In this document: positions 43,258 to 52,662 of the stretch, one piece after another
Layout: each line of letters opens with the position of its first letter
How positions within the stretch are numbered: position 1 is the stretch's first letter
Source of the DNA: Gp6-AA40 sp035263125
GTDB taxonomy: Bacteria > Acidobacteriota > Vicinamibacteria > Vicinamibacterales > UBA2999
Length of the DNA stretch: 64,000 bases
NCBI GenBank assembly: GCA_035263125.1
Contig: DATFRP010000002.1
Span: 49,060 to 113,059 of the forward strand
Direction of reading: 5' to 3'
Made by a program: the position numbers and the translations under genes
Notes under the pieces: model-generated
The model's input: only the letters and a program-made list of their open reading frames with translations
The model's database searches: none
Told to the model about the DNA's origin: nothing

Positions 43258-44577
43258 CAGCCCCACTCTCCCGGAACTATCGCCGAACTTTTCCGACGGC
43301 ACCTGCAGCACATCGAGCATCGACAGGAGCAGGTTGGCCATCGGTGTGTCCTTGGCGTTGCGGATGTGTCGTCCGCCTTTGAGACGTCCCGAGGCGCCGC
43401 CGGCGAGCACGATCGGCAGGTCCGTGTGATTGTGCTGATTGCCATCGCTCATCCCGCTCCCGTACAGCACGAGCGAGTGATCGAGAAGCGTGCCGTCGCC
43501 GTCGGGGGTCGCCTTGAGCTTTTCGAGGAAGTACGTGAACAGGCCCACGTGGTAGCGGTTCAGCACGGCGAAGCGGTCGATGTTCTCCTTGACGTTGGAG
43601 TGGTGCGACAGCGTATGGAAGGCATCGCGCACGCCGCTCTTGGGATAGGTCGCGCCGCTCAATTCCTTGCACATCAGGAATGTCGAGACGCGCGTAATCT
43701 CGGCCTGCCATGCGAGCACCTGCAGGTCGTACATCAATTTGATGTGCTCCTCGACATCCTTCGGGACGCCCGTTGGCGCCGCCGGTACCGGCAGATCGTC
43801 CGAGAGCTGCTGTCCGGCCTTCTGGACGCGGCGTTCGATCTCGCGGACGTCCGACAGGTACTGATCGAGTCGAGTCCGATCCGAAGCCGGCAGCTTGCGC
43901 TGCAACGCCGCCGCATCGCCCATCACGGAATCGAGCAGGCTGAGCGACTGCGCGCGTCGTGCCTTGCGCTGCTCGGCGGTGTTGCCGTCGCCGAACAATC
44001 GTTCGAATACGACCTGCGGGTTGTTCTGCATCGGCAGCGGCGCATGCGGTCCCTGCCACGAGATCGTGTCGCGATACGAACAGCTCAAGCCGTCGCCGCA
44101 GTTCAGGCTCGGCTCCTCGATGGTGAGCTCCAACGACGGGAGCGGCGTCTCCTGACCGATGTTCTGCGCCGCGACCTGATCGGCGGTGATGCCGAGCGAC
44201 GGCTGCGCGCCCACTTCGGCGAATGCGCCGCTCAGGAACGCCGCCGCGGATCGATTGTGATTGGCGGTCGCGCCGCTGCCGTAGGCGAGCGCGTGACGCA
44301 GATCGCTGATGATGACGGTCTGGTCGTAGAACGGTGTGAGCGGCTGAAGGATCGGGGTCAGCTCGTAGCCGGCGCCTTCGGCGGCCGGTTTCCACTGCGG
44401 CATGATCGCGCCGTGCGGAAAGTAGATCGCGCCGAATCGCGTGCGCGCCTTCGCCGCCGTCTGCCCGAGCACCGTGGCCGCAGGGATCATCGAATCCAGC
44501 AGCGGCAGCGCCATCGTGACACCGACGCCGTGAAGGAAGGTGCGGCGTGAGAGATGCTTCTTCGTCAGGAAGCTCAT
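43255..44577 (-). CDS. DUF1552 protein with Tat signal
   Basis: 440 residues. Twin-arginine signal (LSRRTFLHGVGVTMALPLLD) then a DUF1552 body: RFGAIYFPHGAIMPQWKPA, LVLYGSGMSDGNQHNHTDL and PIVLAGGASGRLKGGRHI, a sulfatase/alkaline-phosphatase-like fold related to the DUF1501 group. Its ATG overlaps the stop of the upstream DUF1592-type gene (ATGA). Function not established; always found with the DUF1592-type cytochrome in Acidobacteriota, Planctomycetota and Verrucomicrobiota. Predicted to be exported folded, perhaps with a cofactor or metal. Confidence 0.9.
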   Translation of the reverse strand: MSFLTKKHLSRRTFLHGVGVTMALPLLDSMIPAATVLGQTAAKARTRFGAIYFPHGAIMPQWKPAAEGAGYELTPILQPLTPFYDQTVIISDLRHALAYGSGATANHNRSAAAFLSGAFAEVGAQPSLGITADQVAAQNIGQETPLPSLELTIEEPSLNCGDGLSCSYRDTISWQGPHAPLPMQNNPQVVFERLFGDGNTAEQRKARRAQSLSLLDSVMGDAAALQRKLPASDRTRLDQYLSDVREIERRVQKAGQQLSDDLPVPAAPTGVPKDVEEHIKLMYDLQVLAWQAEITRVSTFLMCKELSGATYPKSGVRDAFHTLSHHSNVKENIDRFAVLNRYHVGLFTYFLEKLKATPDGDGTLLDHSLVLYGSGMSDGNQHNHTDLPIVLAGGASGRLKGGRHIRNAKDTPMANLLLSMLDVLQVPSEKFGDSSGRVGL

Positions 44578-46946
44578 GGTCGATCCTCAGGCACTCGCGC
44601 ACGCTGAGGCGTGCGCTCTGCCTTTATCCTTTTTTGAAACGCGTCGCTTTCGATTATCCCTGCAACGAGCGATGAGAACCGATTGTTGTTGGCCGCCGCA
44701 CGCCGCACGATCGCGCGCACCGTGGGCATGTCCTGCGCATGCACGGGTCTCCCCAGCGCGTAGGTCAACAGCTTCTCCGTGGCCGTCGTCATGAACGCAT
44801 CTGATCGATTGAGCAGCGCCTGTCGCAGATCCACCGGTCCCTTGACCGGTGTGCCGTCGGCGAGCTGCCCGGTTGAATCGATCTTGCCCGGTCCGTCGGT
44901 CTCACGCCATTCGCCGATCAAGTCGAAGTTCTCGAGCGCGAATCCCATCGGGTCCATGATCTTGTGGCACGAGGCGCAGACCGGACTCGCCCGATGCATC
45001 TCGAGCCGCTGACGCAGCGAGCTGGTCTTGGCGGCTTCCGCGCCACCGAGGTTGGTTTCGACCCCGGGCGGTGGAATCGGCGCCGGAGTGCCGAGCAGGT
45101 TCTCCAGCACCCACTTGCCGCGCGACACGGGCGACGTGCGCGTCGCGACTGACGTGACCGTGAGCATGCTGCCCTGACCGAGGAGCCCGCGCCGCGGACT
45201 GTTGGCAGGCAGCGAGACGCGGCGGAAGTAGCTGCCGTGTATGTCGGGAATGCCGTAGTGCCGCGCGAGGCGCTCGTCGACGAACGTGTAGTCGGCGTCG
45301 ATCAGATCGATGAGGCTCCGATCGTCTCGCACGATGGTGCCGAACAGGAGTTCGGTTTCGCGGCGGAACGACCGACGAAGGTTCTCGTCGAAGTTCTTCG
45401 CGTCGGTCTGCACGTGATCCAGCTCGCGCAGATACAGCCACTGCCCGGCGAAATTCTCCACCAGCGCATCGGCCTTCGAATCGGCGATCATGCGCGCGAC
45501 CTGCGGCTTCAGCACCTGCGGGTCGCGAAGCCTTCCTTTGATCGCCACGTCGAGGAGCTCATCGTCGGGGATGCTGCTCCAGAGGAAGAACGAGAGACGA
45601 GAGGCGAGGTCGACATCGCTGATGCGATACGCCTGGCCCGCGGCGACCGTCGCGGGCTCCTCCTCGGCCCGATAGACGAACCGCGGCGCGACCAGAATCC
45701 GCGCGAGCGCCTGCTGAACGCCCGTCTCGAAATCGCCCGGCTTCCGGCCCGCCTGATAGAAATCCATCAACGTCGCGATCTCGGTCGCGCTGACCGGACC
45801 GCGATAGGCGCGTCGTGCCAGCGTCGAGAGAATCGTGCGCGCACACGTCGTCTCCTGCGCGGCCGACGAGGGATGACAGGTGAAGATGCGACGTCGGCTC
45901 GGCGTGTCGCCCGGCCCGGTCGCATTGTTGGGCCCGGTGATGACGAGCGTGGGCACTCCACCCGGTGTCGTGAAGACCGCGTCAGTACGGAAGTCCGAAT
46001 AGATTTCGTCGACGCCTGCACCGCGCTGCCGATCGACGAGCGCGAGCGCGAGGGTGTGCGGTCCGGCCGACACTTTCAGTTTGAAAGCGCGGGGGTTCAG
46101 GACTTGGATCGGCTGGCCATCGAGTGTCATGTCGACGGCGCCGCCAACACCGAAGCCGCGCCCGCCGAACGAGAAGTCGTACTCCGCATCGAGCGGAAAG
46201 AAGTGCGTGATCACCATGCCGCCCCGTGTGCCGAGCGGCAGACCCTCGATGTGGCGGTCCTGCGCCAGCCCTGGCGCTGGAGCGAATGTGATCTGCACCG
46301 GCGCCATCGTGCGCTCGCCGACGGCGAGCCGGCTGATCTTCATGGCCGCCGACACATACCCCTGGATGAGGGCCGGGGATGCCGCAAGCGCTTCGGCGAG
46401 GTTGTCGAAGCCCTGACTCGATCCATCCGCGGGAAGCAGCGTGTTCGCGTCGATGTCGAGCGCCAGCAGATCGCGAATCGCATTGGCGTACTCGGTCCGG
46501 TTCAAGCGGTGCAGCGCCGGGGTCGCGAGCGCGGCGTTCGGATCAACGGCGCGATCGAGACGCGACTCGAGCTCTGATGCAAACGCGTCGAGCATCGTCC
46601 GCTCAGGCTTTCGCGCACCGCTCGGCGGCATCATGCCGGTACGGACCTTCTTGACGACCTTCTCCCACGTCTCTGCATCGGGGCCGACCTTCGTGACGTC
46701 GAGCAGATCGAGCGCCAGGCTCCCGGTCTTGAGTCGCTGGTTGTGACACGTGATGCAGTACTGATTGAGGAATGCCGCCTCATTCGACGCGGGCGGCGGA
46801 GCAGCCGCGGGCCGCGCTGGAGCGCCCTGGCTGTTGCGAGTGGCGTCGGGGCCTTGGGCGCCATATGTGGCGACGCCGCTGCGGACGATGAGCCCGAACA
46901 GGATGAGAAGGAGGACGCGGACCGATCGGGAGAACGCGTATCGCAT
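44574..46946 (-). CDS. Multidomain cytochrome c protein (DUF1587/1595/1592/1588/1585)
   Basis: 790 residues. Signal peptide (FSRSVRVLLLILFGLIVRSG), c-type haem site CITCH (FLNQYCITCHNQ), then the ordered domains of this family: the DUF1587 region with LHRLNRTEYANAIRDLLAL, DUF1595 (ARTILSTLARRAYRGPVSA), DUF1592 (LASRLSFFLWSSIPDDELL), DUF1588 (RRGLLGQGSMLTVTSVATR with CASCHKIMDPMGFALENFD) and DUF1585 (TATEKLLTYALGRPVHAQD). CASCH is a second possible haem site. Role unknown; predicted periplasmic redox or degradative complex with DUF1552. Overlaps it by four bases; ankyrin gene 6 bp upstream. Confidence 0.92.
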   Translation of the reverse strand: MRYAFSRSVRVLLLILFGLIVRSGVATYGAQGPDATRNSQGAPARPAAAPPPASNEAAFLNQYCITCHNQRLKTGSLALDLLDVTKVGPDAETWEKVVKKVRTGMMPPSGARKPERTMLDAFASELESRLDRAVDPNAALATPALHRLNRTEYANAIRDLLALDIDANTLLPADGSSQGFDNLAEALAASPALIQGYVSAAMKISRLAVGERTMAPVQITFAPAPGLAQDRHIEGLPLGTRGGMVITHFFPLDAEYDFSFGGRGFGVGGAVDMTLDGQPIQVLNPRAFKLKVSAGPHTLALALVDRQRGAGVDEIYSDFRTDAVFTTPGGVPTLVITGPNNATGPGDTPSRRRIFTCHPSSAAQETTCARTILSTLARRAYRGPVSATEIATLMDFYQAGRKPGDFETGVQQALARILVAPRFVYRAEEEPATVAAGQAYRISDVDLASRLSFFLWSSIPDDELLDVAIKGRLRDPQVLKPQVARMIADSKADALVENFAGQWLYLRELDHVQTDAKNFDENLRRSFRRETELLFGTIVRDDRSLIDLIDADYTFVDERLARHYGIPDIHGSYFRRVSLPANSPRRGLLGQGSMLTVTSVATRTSPVSRGKWVLENLLGTPAPIPPPGVETNLGGAEAAKTSSLRQRLEMHRASPVCASCHKIMDPMGFALENFDLIGEWRETDGPGKIDSTGQLADGTPVKGPVDLRQALLNRSDAFMTTATEKLLTYALGRPVHAQDMPTVRAIVRRAAANNNRFSSLVAGIIESDAFQKRIKAERTPQRARVPEDRP

Positions 46947-46952
46947 GGGTAG

Positions 46953-48512
46953 CTATTGTGCCGCGGTCAACTGCTTGATCAGCGCAATCGTGGTCGGTTT
47001 CGGCCGCGCCGGATGCGTCGCCAGGAATACGCCCTCAGCCCACGTGAGCGGCGTGCGCCCTTCTTTGTCCTTCACATCGAGCCTGGCGCCCTGCGACACC
47101 AGGTACTTGAGGATCTCGTCCGAGCCTCGGTTGGCAGCGCCGTGCAGGGCGGTCAGCCCCATCGAGTTCACGGCGTTCACGTCCATCCCGAGCTCGACGC
47201 ACAACCGCACGGCATCGAGCAGTGCCGGCTGTCCCTCGTCGTATGTCTGATCGACCACCCAGTTGACACCGGCAGCGGCCATGAGCGGGGTGGTGCCGGC
47301 AAACGTCGGGATGTTCGGATCGGCTCCGTGCTTGAGCAACAGCTTCATCACGGTGAGATCGCCTGCAAGCGAGGCGCTCAGGAACGGCGTCTGTCCGGTG
47401 AAGTCCACCCACGCCAACGATCCTGTGATCCGAAGGAAGTCGCGTCTGATCGGCGGCACTTCCTTCGTCCGCACGTTCGGGTCGGCGCCCTTTTCGAGCA
47501 GCAGCGTGATCAGATCGAGAAACGGCGCGCGATCGATGCTGTTCTCGAACGAGGCGTTGTCGACGTCCATGTTCCGGGTCTCGACCGCCGCCCAGAGCGG
47601 CGTTCGCCCGTACCAGTCTGCAGCCTTGATGTCGGCGCCGCGCTCGATCAGCAGCCGCGCGACATCGGGATGGTTGTTCGTGATCGCCGCGATGAGCGGC
47701 GTGATGTCGTTGGCATCACGCTGATTGATATCGGCCCGCGCGTCGAGCAGGGTGCGCACGATGTCCATGCGGCCATCGCGTGCCGCAAACAGCAACGGGC
47801 TCATGCCGCCCGGAATCGGCGCGCGCGATCCGCGCTCGGGAAGACCGCCGCGGACGATGCCGATGCCGTGGCCAAAGCCTGGCACCGAGTTGGGGAGGAC
47901 CCATGACGGCGGCCGCCCTTGCCGGGTCTTCGCTTCGACCGCGGCGCCGCGTGCAATCAGCAGCTTCACGACGTCGGGATGGTTTTCGCGCACTGTCACC
48001 ATCAGGGCCGTCTGCTGATACGTGTTGTCGGCGAGATCGACGGTCGCGCCGCGATCGAGCAGCAGCGCGATCGCATCGAGCGTGCCGACACGCGAGGCGC
48101 TCATCAGCGGCGTCTCGCCGGCGGGATCGAACGCGTTGGGATCGGCGCCGGCGTCGAGCAGAATCCCGATCATCGCTGCGCTGCCGTTGGCGGCGGCGAT
48201 GGCGAGCGGCGTCAGACCATAGCGGTTGGGCAGCGTGGCGTTCGCGCCGGCGCCGATGAGGAGACGCGCGGTCGGCACGTCATCGACGCGAACGACCCAA
48301 TGCAATGCGGGCGTGCCGTCGGTGCCGGGTGCGTTGACGTCGACCTTCTGGGCAACGAGCGCGCGGACGGTTGCGAGGTCGCGATTCATCGCGGCATCGG
48401 CGAGGCGGGTGGCCGGCTCGCCGGCGTCGGCCTCTGCGCGCGGCGACATCGCGAACAGCCCCAGCACTGATCCGATCAGCAGAGCCCGCGCGCGGGCAGT
48501 CCTCCACGTCAT
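46953..48512 (-). CDS. Exported ankyrin-repeat protein
   Basis: 519 residues. Signal peptide (RARALLIGSVLGLFAMSPR), then about ten ankyrin repeats (GTPALHWVVRVDDVPTARL, GLTPLAIAAANGSAAMIGI, GRTPLWAAVETRNMDVDN, GLTALHGAANRGSDEILKY). A protein-binding scaffold in the periplasm. It is the first gene of the ankyrin / cytochrome / DUF1552 trio (6 bp before the cytochrome gene), an arrangement recurring in Acidobacteriota; it probably recruits or stabilises the complex (inference). Confidence 0.92.
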   Translation of the reverse strand: MTWRTARARALLIGSVLGLFAMSPRAEADAGEPATRLADAAMNRDLATVRALVAQKVDVNAPGTDGTPALHWVVRVDDVPTARLLIGAGANATLPNRYGLTPLAIAAANGSAAMIGILLDAGADPNAFDPAGETPLMSASRVGTLDAIALLLDRGATVDLADNTYQQTALMVTVRENHPDVVKLLIARGAAVEAKTRQGRPPSWVLPNSVPGFGHGIGIVRGGLPERGSRAPIPGGMSPLLFAARDGRMDIVRTLLDARADINQRDANDITPLIAAITNNHPDVARLLIERGADIKAADWYGRTPLWAAVETRNMDVDNASFENSIDRAPFLDLITLLLEKGADPNVRTKEVPPIRRDFLRITGSLAWVDFTGQTPFLSASLAGDLTVMKLLLKHGADPNIPTFAGTTPLMAAAGVNWVVDQTYDEGQPALLDAVRLCVELGMDVNAVNSMGLTALHGAANRGSDEILKYLVSQGARLDVKDKEGRTPLTWAEGVFLATHPARPKPTTIALIKQLTAAQ

Positions 48513-48633
48513 CGACCCTCCACAGGCCCACCTTCGCGCCGAGCGGCGCTACGGTGGACAGGCACCCCTTATTAGACGACGGGGTCGGGTCAACGCTCAA
48601 GGAGAGGAGCTTGCAAGTTTGGCGCAAATTTCG

Positions 48634-48676
48634 ACCGCCAACTCCCAAAGGAGGATGTCCTTTGGGAGTTGGCGGT
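48634..48676. repeat. Perfect 19-bp hairpin downstream of the DUF1111 gene
   Basis: Arms ACCGCCAACTCCCAAAGGA (48634-48652) and its exact reverse complement (48658-48676) with a five-base loop. It is followed by more CCAACTCC-like units (TTGGAGGTTGGGATTTGGCG). It lies between the DUF1111 stop and the ankyrin start. No T-run on either side, so a classic intrinsic terminator is not evident. Confidence 0.9.
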
Positions 48677-48699
48677 TGGAGGTTGGGATTTGGCGAGCC

Positions 48700-50049
48700 T
48701 TACAGGGAGTTCAAGAAAGCGAGCACTCTCCGCTGGTCCTGACTGCTGAGCGCCTTGAACGCCTGCCGTGCCGCTGCGGCCTGATTATCGTGACGCATGA
48801 TCGCGTCCTCGATGTTCTGGCTCATCGCGTCGTGCATGAACCGGCCGCGGGCTCGCAGCCCCCACAACGGTGCGGTGCGCACCTTGTTTCGCGTCGACGC
48901 GCCGCCATTCTGGACGATGCCGTCGCCGGTCCCGATGTCGTGCAGCAGGTAGTCGCCGAACGGGTGGATGCGCTTGTTGCCGACGGCGTTGGCGACGATG
49001 AGCGCGCCGCCGTTGATCACCGTTCCAGGCGGTTCGGTGACGATGGTGCGGGTGTGGCAGACGTTGCAGCCGATCTGGTTGAAGAGATTGCTGCCTGCCT
49101 GCGCGTCGAACGAGGCGGCGCGTTGCGCGTCGACCGGAGGCGCCTTGGTGGAACGCATGAAGAGCGCGAAGAGCTCCACGTCCACGCCTTCGTTGTCGGG
49201 ATCAGCCACCGTGTCGAATTGAGCCACCGATCGGCCGTTCGACGTGTTCTCTGTCGGCTGCAGCGGGCTCGTGATCCCCATCTCGTTCAAGTACGCATCG
49301 GCAGAGAACGACAGCAGGCTCGCCTGCTGATCCTTCCAGCCGAAGCGGCCGGCACGCGTCGCACCGGGCTGCTCGAAGACTGCCACGTTGATGACCTGGC
49401 CTCGCATCGATGACGGCTGCTGCGCCGCGATGTTAGAGAGCGTCGGGCTGCCGATCGCTTCCACGAATCCGGGACCCAGTACACTCAGGGATGATCGGAA
49501 CGCGACCACATTGCTCCTCGAGTCGATCACCGTCTCCTGGATCGAGGGATCGATCGCTCGATCGTGGATGAGCGACCCTCCCGGGTGATCGACGAAACCA
49601 GTCTGGAAACTGAAGAAACCCGCACGGCGTTCGACGACCTGACTGGATCCGCCGAGCACCGGGTTCCCGTGGCATTCCCCGCAGCCATTCGCGTTGAAGA
49701 CGGGCCCGATTCCGTCGTCTATTCCCTCGTGCGCGTCGAACTCGCCGACCGCCGCTTCAAACGAACACTCGTCAGCGGGAATGTCCGGCGAATTCGTGGA
49801 ATGCGACAGCGCGGCCTGGTTCGCACAGAACTCCTCGGCAAAACCGTTCGACGCCACCTCGAATCCGGTCGACGCCTCGGTCACCGGTATGCTGCCGACG
49901 GTGGTTGCGCGCGCGCCGGGATCCGTCGCCGAGGCTGAGAGCAAGGCGCCTTCCGCCCTCTGTTGCGTCCAGACGCGATCGTTGAACGTGATGACGAGCG
50001 CGAGCGCGATCGTCGAAACACACACTCCCACTGCAAAGACACTGCGCAT
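48700..50049 (-). CDS. Di-haem DUF1111 oxidoreductase
   Basis: 449 residues. Signal anchor (RSVFAVGVCVSTIALALV) and two CxxCH sites: GCGECHGNPVLGG (about residue 130) and GCNVCHTRTIVTEPPG (about 330). These and LWGLRARGRFMHDAM match the DUF1111 / di-haem oxidoreductase family, proposed as peroxidase- or thiol-oxidase-like; activity unproven. Periplasmic electron transfer is likely. Start: ATG with ribosome binding site GGGAAAGGGT; the longer frame upstream has no signal peptide logic. The next upstream gene is an orphan receiver-AraC regulator, 233 bp away; the gap shows no recognised operator. Confidence 0.9.
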   Translation of the reverse strand: MRSVFAVGVCVSTIALALVITFNDRVWTQQRAEGALLSASATDPGARATTVGSIPVTEASTGFEVASNGFAEEFCANQAALSHSTNSPDIPADECSFEAAVGEFDAHEGIDDGIGPVFNANGCGECHGNPVLGGSSQVVERRAGFFSFQTGFVDHPGGSLIHDRAIDPSIQETVIDSRSNVVAFRSSLSVLGPGFVEAIGSPTLSNIAAQQPSSMRGQVINVAVFEQPGATRAGRFGWKDQQASLLSFSADAYLNEMGITSPLQPTENTSNGRSVAQFDTVADPDNEGVDVELFALFMRSTKAPPVDAQRAASFDAQAGSNLFNQIGCNVCHTRTIVTEPPGTVINGGALIVANAVGNKRIHPFGDYLLHDIGTGDGIVQNGGASTRNKVRTAPLWGLRARGRFMHDAMSQNIEDAIMRHDNQAAAARQAFKALSSQDQRRVLAFLNSL

Positions 50050-50281
50050 TGCAGACCCTTTCCCCCGAACGGGCGATGACAGAGCGATCAGGCGCGTGAT
50101 TACCGCGGTGCCGCCTTCGCGCTGTGTGCGTCGAAGGAGCAATGGATGCGCGTGATCAGACGATGGCGGGGAGCAACACCAAGCGTTTGCTATTCTGCCT
50201 GTCCTTTCGCGCAAGACAAGCGCGAAGGCTTGCGGCTCGTTGATATTGCTTGTCGAAAATTGACGTCGGTGGATTGCAGGT

Positions 50282-51052
50282 TCAGGATTCGGACACGCCT
50301 GCGCGTTCGGAGTTGTCGGGAGATATGCTGCTTCGCATCGCATCGATGCGATAGACCGACGGAGTGACGCCACACAACTTCTTGAAGTCGCGTGCGAAGC
50401 GGTTCGGACTCGTGAACCCGACGTGTGCGGCGATCTCTTTCATGCACAACGTGGTCGTGGTCAGCAGGCGACACGCGGCGCGAATGCGCGCGCGACGAAG
50501 AAGTGTGACGAAGGTTCCACCTGTCTGTCGCTTCAGCACACGGCACAAGTGCTCGGTCGACAGGCCGAGCTCGCGCGCCAGCGATCGCACACTGAGCTCC
50601 GCGTCCCAATACCGACCGTCGATGGCCTTCACGGCATGCAGCACCTGCGGATGCGTCCAGCTGGACTCAGATGGTCCAGACCATCTGAGATGGCGCATCA
50701 TCGGCACGTGCGACAGCACGGCCCCGATGAGCTGATCGGCACGCAGCGGTTTTTCGAGATACTCAGCCGCGCCCAACCGCCCCGCTTCGATCGCCGCACC
50801 AGGAGACGCGACGCCGGTCACGATCACAGGCACGCCTGATCGCTCATCGCGAAACGCCCGCAACATTTCGATACCAGCAAAGTCGGACAGACGAAGGTCG
50901 ACAACGACGACATCGACCGGGACCTGACGGTAGAGCGTCAGCGCATGGAGTCCGGTGCTCGCAAGCACAGCACCGAGACCTGCGCTATGCAGAATCTCAC
51001 CAATGGTCCGGAGGGCGTCGTCGTCAGCGTCGACCACGAGGACGCTGATCAT
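50282..51052 (-). CDS. Orphan response regulator with AraC-type output domain
   Basis: 256 residues. Receiver domain (1-115) with phosphoacceptor D52 (VVVDLRLSD), T79 (VIVTGVAS) and K101 (YLEKPL), all intact, then an AraC/XylS double helix-turn-helix (LSVRSLARELGLSTEHLCR; CMKEIAAHVGFTSPNRFAR; DFKKLCGVTPSVYR). It should bind DNA when phosphorylated. No histidine kinase gene is adjacent. It may control the neighbouring exported redox genes (inference). A small inverted repeat lies in its leader. Confidence 0.9.
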   Translation of the reverse strand: MISVLVVDADDDALRTIGEILHSAGLGAVLASTGLHALTLYRQVPVDVVVVDLRLSDFAGIEMLRAFRDERSGVPVIVTGVASPGAAIEAGRLGAAEYLEKPLRADQLIGAVLSHVPMMRHLRWSGPSESSWTHPQVLHAVKAIDGRYWDAELSVRSLARELGLSTEHLCRVLKRQTGGTFVTLLRRARIRAACRLLTTTTLCMKEIAAHVGFTSPNRFARDFKKLCGVTPSVYRIDAMRSSISPDNSERAGVSES

Positions 51053-51059
51053 TCACTAC

Positions 51060-51078
51060 CTCTGCATGGGGAGCAGAG
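51060..51078 (-). promoter_or_regulatory. Inverted repeat in the leader of the receiver-AraC gene
   Basis: CTCTGC-ATGGGGA-GCAGAG, 6-bp arms, ending about 8 bp before the ATG and overlapping the ribosome-binding region (GAGGTAGTGA). A -10-like TAGAAT (minus strand) lies at 51086-51091. Possible autoregulatory operator or translational hairpin. Confidence 0.4.
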
Positions 51079-51170
51079 TGCACGCATTCTACAAAAGAGC
51101 GTGCCGATGAGCTTTGACGCTCGAGCTGGACGCACTTACTCGAGCGAAGAAGCCCAACTGTGCAGCATAG

Positions 51171-52547
51171 CTAATCCAGAGGAATCGTGCCTGTGTATCT
51201 GAGGATGTAGAGTCCGCCGCGAAAGCGATCGTTGGCATAGATGAGGCCCTTCTCATCGACGATCGCGTGATTGATCTGAATGGTCTTGCTAGGGTTTCCA
51301 GCAGGGGCGTCCGGGATGTAGTAGCCGATCTCTTCGATGTGCGCCGGCGCATCGATGCCGGCTGGGCCGGGCGCCGCGCGAAACAGCCGCACGCCTCCGT
51401 TGAACCAGCTGGCGACGGTCGTGTTCTCGAGCCGCGCGTAGAGCGGTCCCGGCAGATTGGGATGCAGGTTGTGCGCGCCGAATCTCCCGCCCGCGCTGCA
51501 GCGCTTTCCATCGTCGGGATGGAGCGGTGCGGTGTCGATGATGACCGGATTGGTTTCCGCGCGGATGTCGATCAACCAGACCAGCTTCGGTGCGTCTTTG
51601 CAGTTGTCCTGCGTGTCTTCATCCGACGCCCACGCGAGCTTGCGCGAAAACATCGGCTGGAACGTGTGCGTCCACGCGGGATATGGCGGATGGAACTGCA
51701 CGCGGCTGATCAGTCGCGGCGTGTACGACCGCGCCCGGCCCGATGCCACCTGCGCGAGGCCGGAGACGTCGAAGATCATCGCGCCGCCGTCGATGTACGC
51801 CACGTACGCGCGGTCGGCGTGATCGGGCCAGATCTCGATCTGATGCGGTCGATAGCCATCGTCGAATGGCGCGTGGCGAGGCGGCAGACAGCCGGGCAGA
51901 CAGCTGTCGCCCTTGCGCGTGCCCGGCAGCCACCAGCGTCCCACCTCGCGAGGCTGTCGAGGATTGCGAAGATCGACGGTCACCCAGAACTGATCGTCGT
52001 TCTCATTGGTCGGGACGAAGTCGGGCATGCCGGTCGTCAAATGCGCGAACGCGCCATCGACGAACCACAGGTTGTGCACGCCGCGCGACTGCGGGCCCGA
52101 TGTGTCGAAGAACGAGAGTTTCAGATCCTCGAGGCTCTTCGCCGTCGAGACGCGAGTGAAGTCGGACACATCGAGCACCCACATGCCTGCCGGCTTGCCG
52201 CCTGCCTTCGCCGCCTGATTCGCGACGGCGAGCACGTTGCCCGAGAGTCCGAGCGAGTTGCACCGTGTGATGCCGGGCGCCGCGGATGGAATCTGGTTGA
52301 CGAGAACCGGATTCTCAGGACGCGTGACGTCGATGATGCTGAGACAGCGCTCCGGCGCTTCGTGGGCGAGATAGAGCACCCGACGCCCGTCAGGCCATTG
52401 CTGCAGGGCGAGCCCTTCGCCGCCGTCACCATGCCCGTTCAAGTCGTTGTGACCGACGAGCACCATGTTGCGCGATTCCGGGGCTGGCTGCGTCGACACG
52501 AGACTGCCGGTAAGGAGCACGGTGATGATGCACGCGGCTCGTTTCAT
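51171..52547 (-). CDS. Exported LVIVD-type beta-propeller protein
   Basis: 458 residues. Signal peptide (AACIITVLLTGSLVST). The body contains LVIVD-like beta-propeller segments: LSIIDVTRPENPVLVNQIP, WVLDVSDFTRVSTA, WVTVDLRNPRQPREVGRWW, MIFDVSGLAQVASG. RPHQIEIWPDHADRAYVAY and RFGAHNLHPNLPG carry conserved histidines of a kind seen in selenium-binding-like propellers, but no activity is established. Probably periplasmic or outer-membrane associated. The downstream gap to the regulator (51053-51170) holds the leader described there. Confidence 0.82.
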   Translation of the reverse strand: MKRAACIITVLLTGSLVSTQPAPESRNMVLVGHNDLNGHGDGGEGLALQQWPDGRRVLYLAHEAPERCLSIIDVTRPENPVLVNQIPSAAPGITRCNSLGLSGNVLAVANQAAKAGGKPAGMWVLDVSDFTRVSTAKSLEDLKLSFFDTSGPQSRGVHNLWFVDGAFAHLTTGMPDFVPTNENDDQFWVTVDLRNPRQPREVGRWWLPGTRKGDSCLPGCLPPRHAPFDDGYRPHQIEIWPDHADRAYVAYIDGGAMIFDVSGLAQVASGRARSYTPRLISRVQFHPPYPAWTHTFQPMFSRKLAWASDEDTQDNCKDAPKLVWLIDIRAETNPVIIDTAPLHPDDGKRCSAGGRFGAHNLHPNLPGPLYARLENTTVASWFNGGVRLFRAAPGPAGIDAPAHIEEIGYYIPDAPAGNPSKTIQINHAIVDEKGLIYANDRFRGGLYILRYTGTIPLD

Positions 52548-52561
52548 GCGCGGGTATTCTC

Positions 52562-52662
52562 TCAGGAATCAGTCCTGAATTCTCACCCCGCCTGCTGGTT
52601 CCTAGCCCATGCCTGCTTCCTGATGCCTGCTTCCTGATGCCTGCTTCCTGATGCCTTCTGAT
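52562..52662. repeat. Tandem GCCTGCTTCCTGAT element at the rlmD 3' end
   Basis: Three perfect 14-bp copies of GCCTGCTTCCTGAT at 52611, 52625 and 52639, then a degenerate copy GCCTTCTGAT. A loose partner arm (TCAGGAATCAGTCCTGAAT) starts at 52562. The RlmD frame runs through the tandem copies and stops inside the element (52602-52604). Confidence 0.92.

Noticed and set aside
52611..52652. Tandem 14-bp repeats as a CRISPR array
   Set aside because: Units are directly contiguous with no spacers, the repeat is too short, and no cas gene is present.
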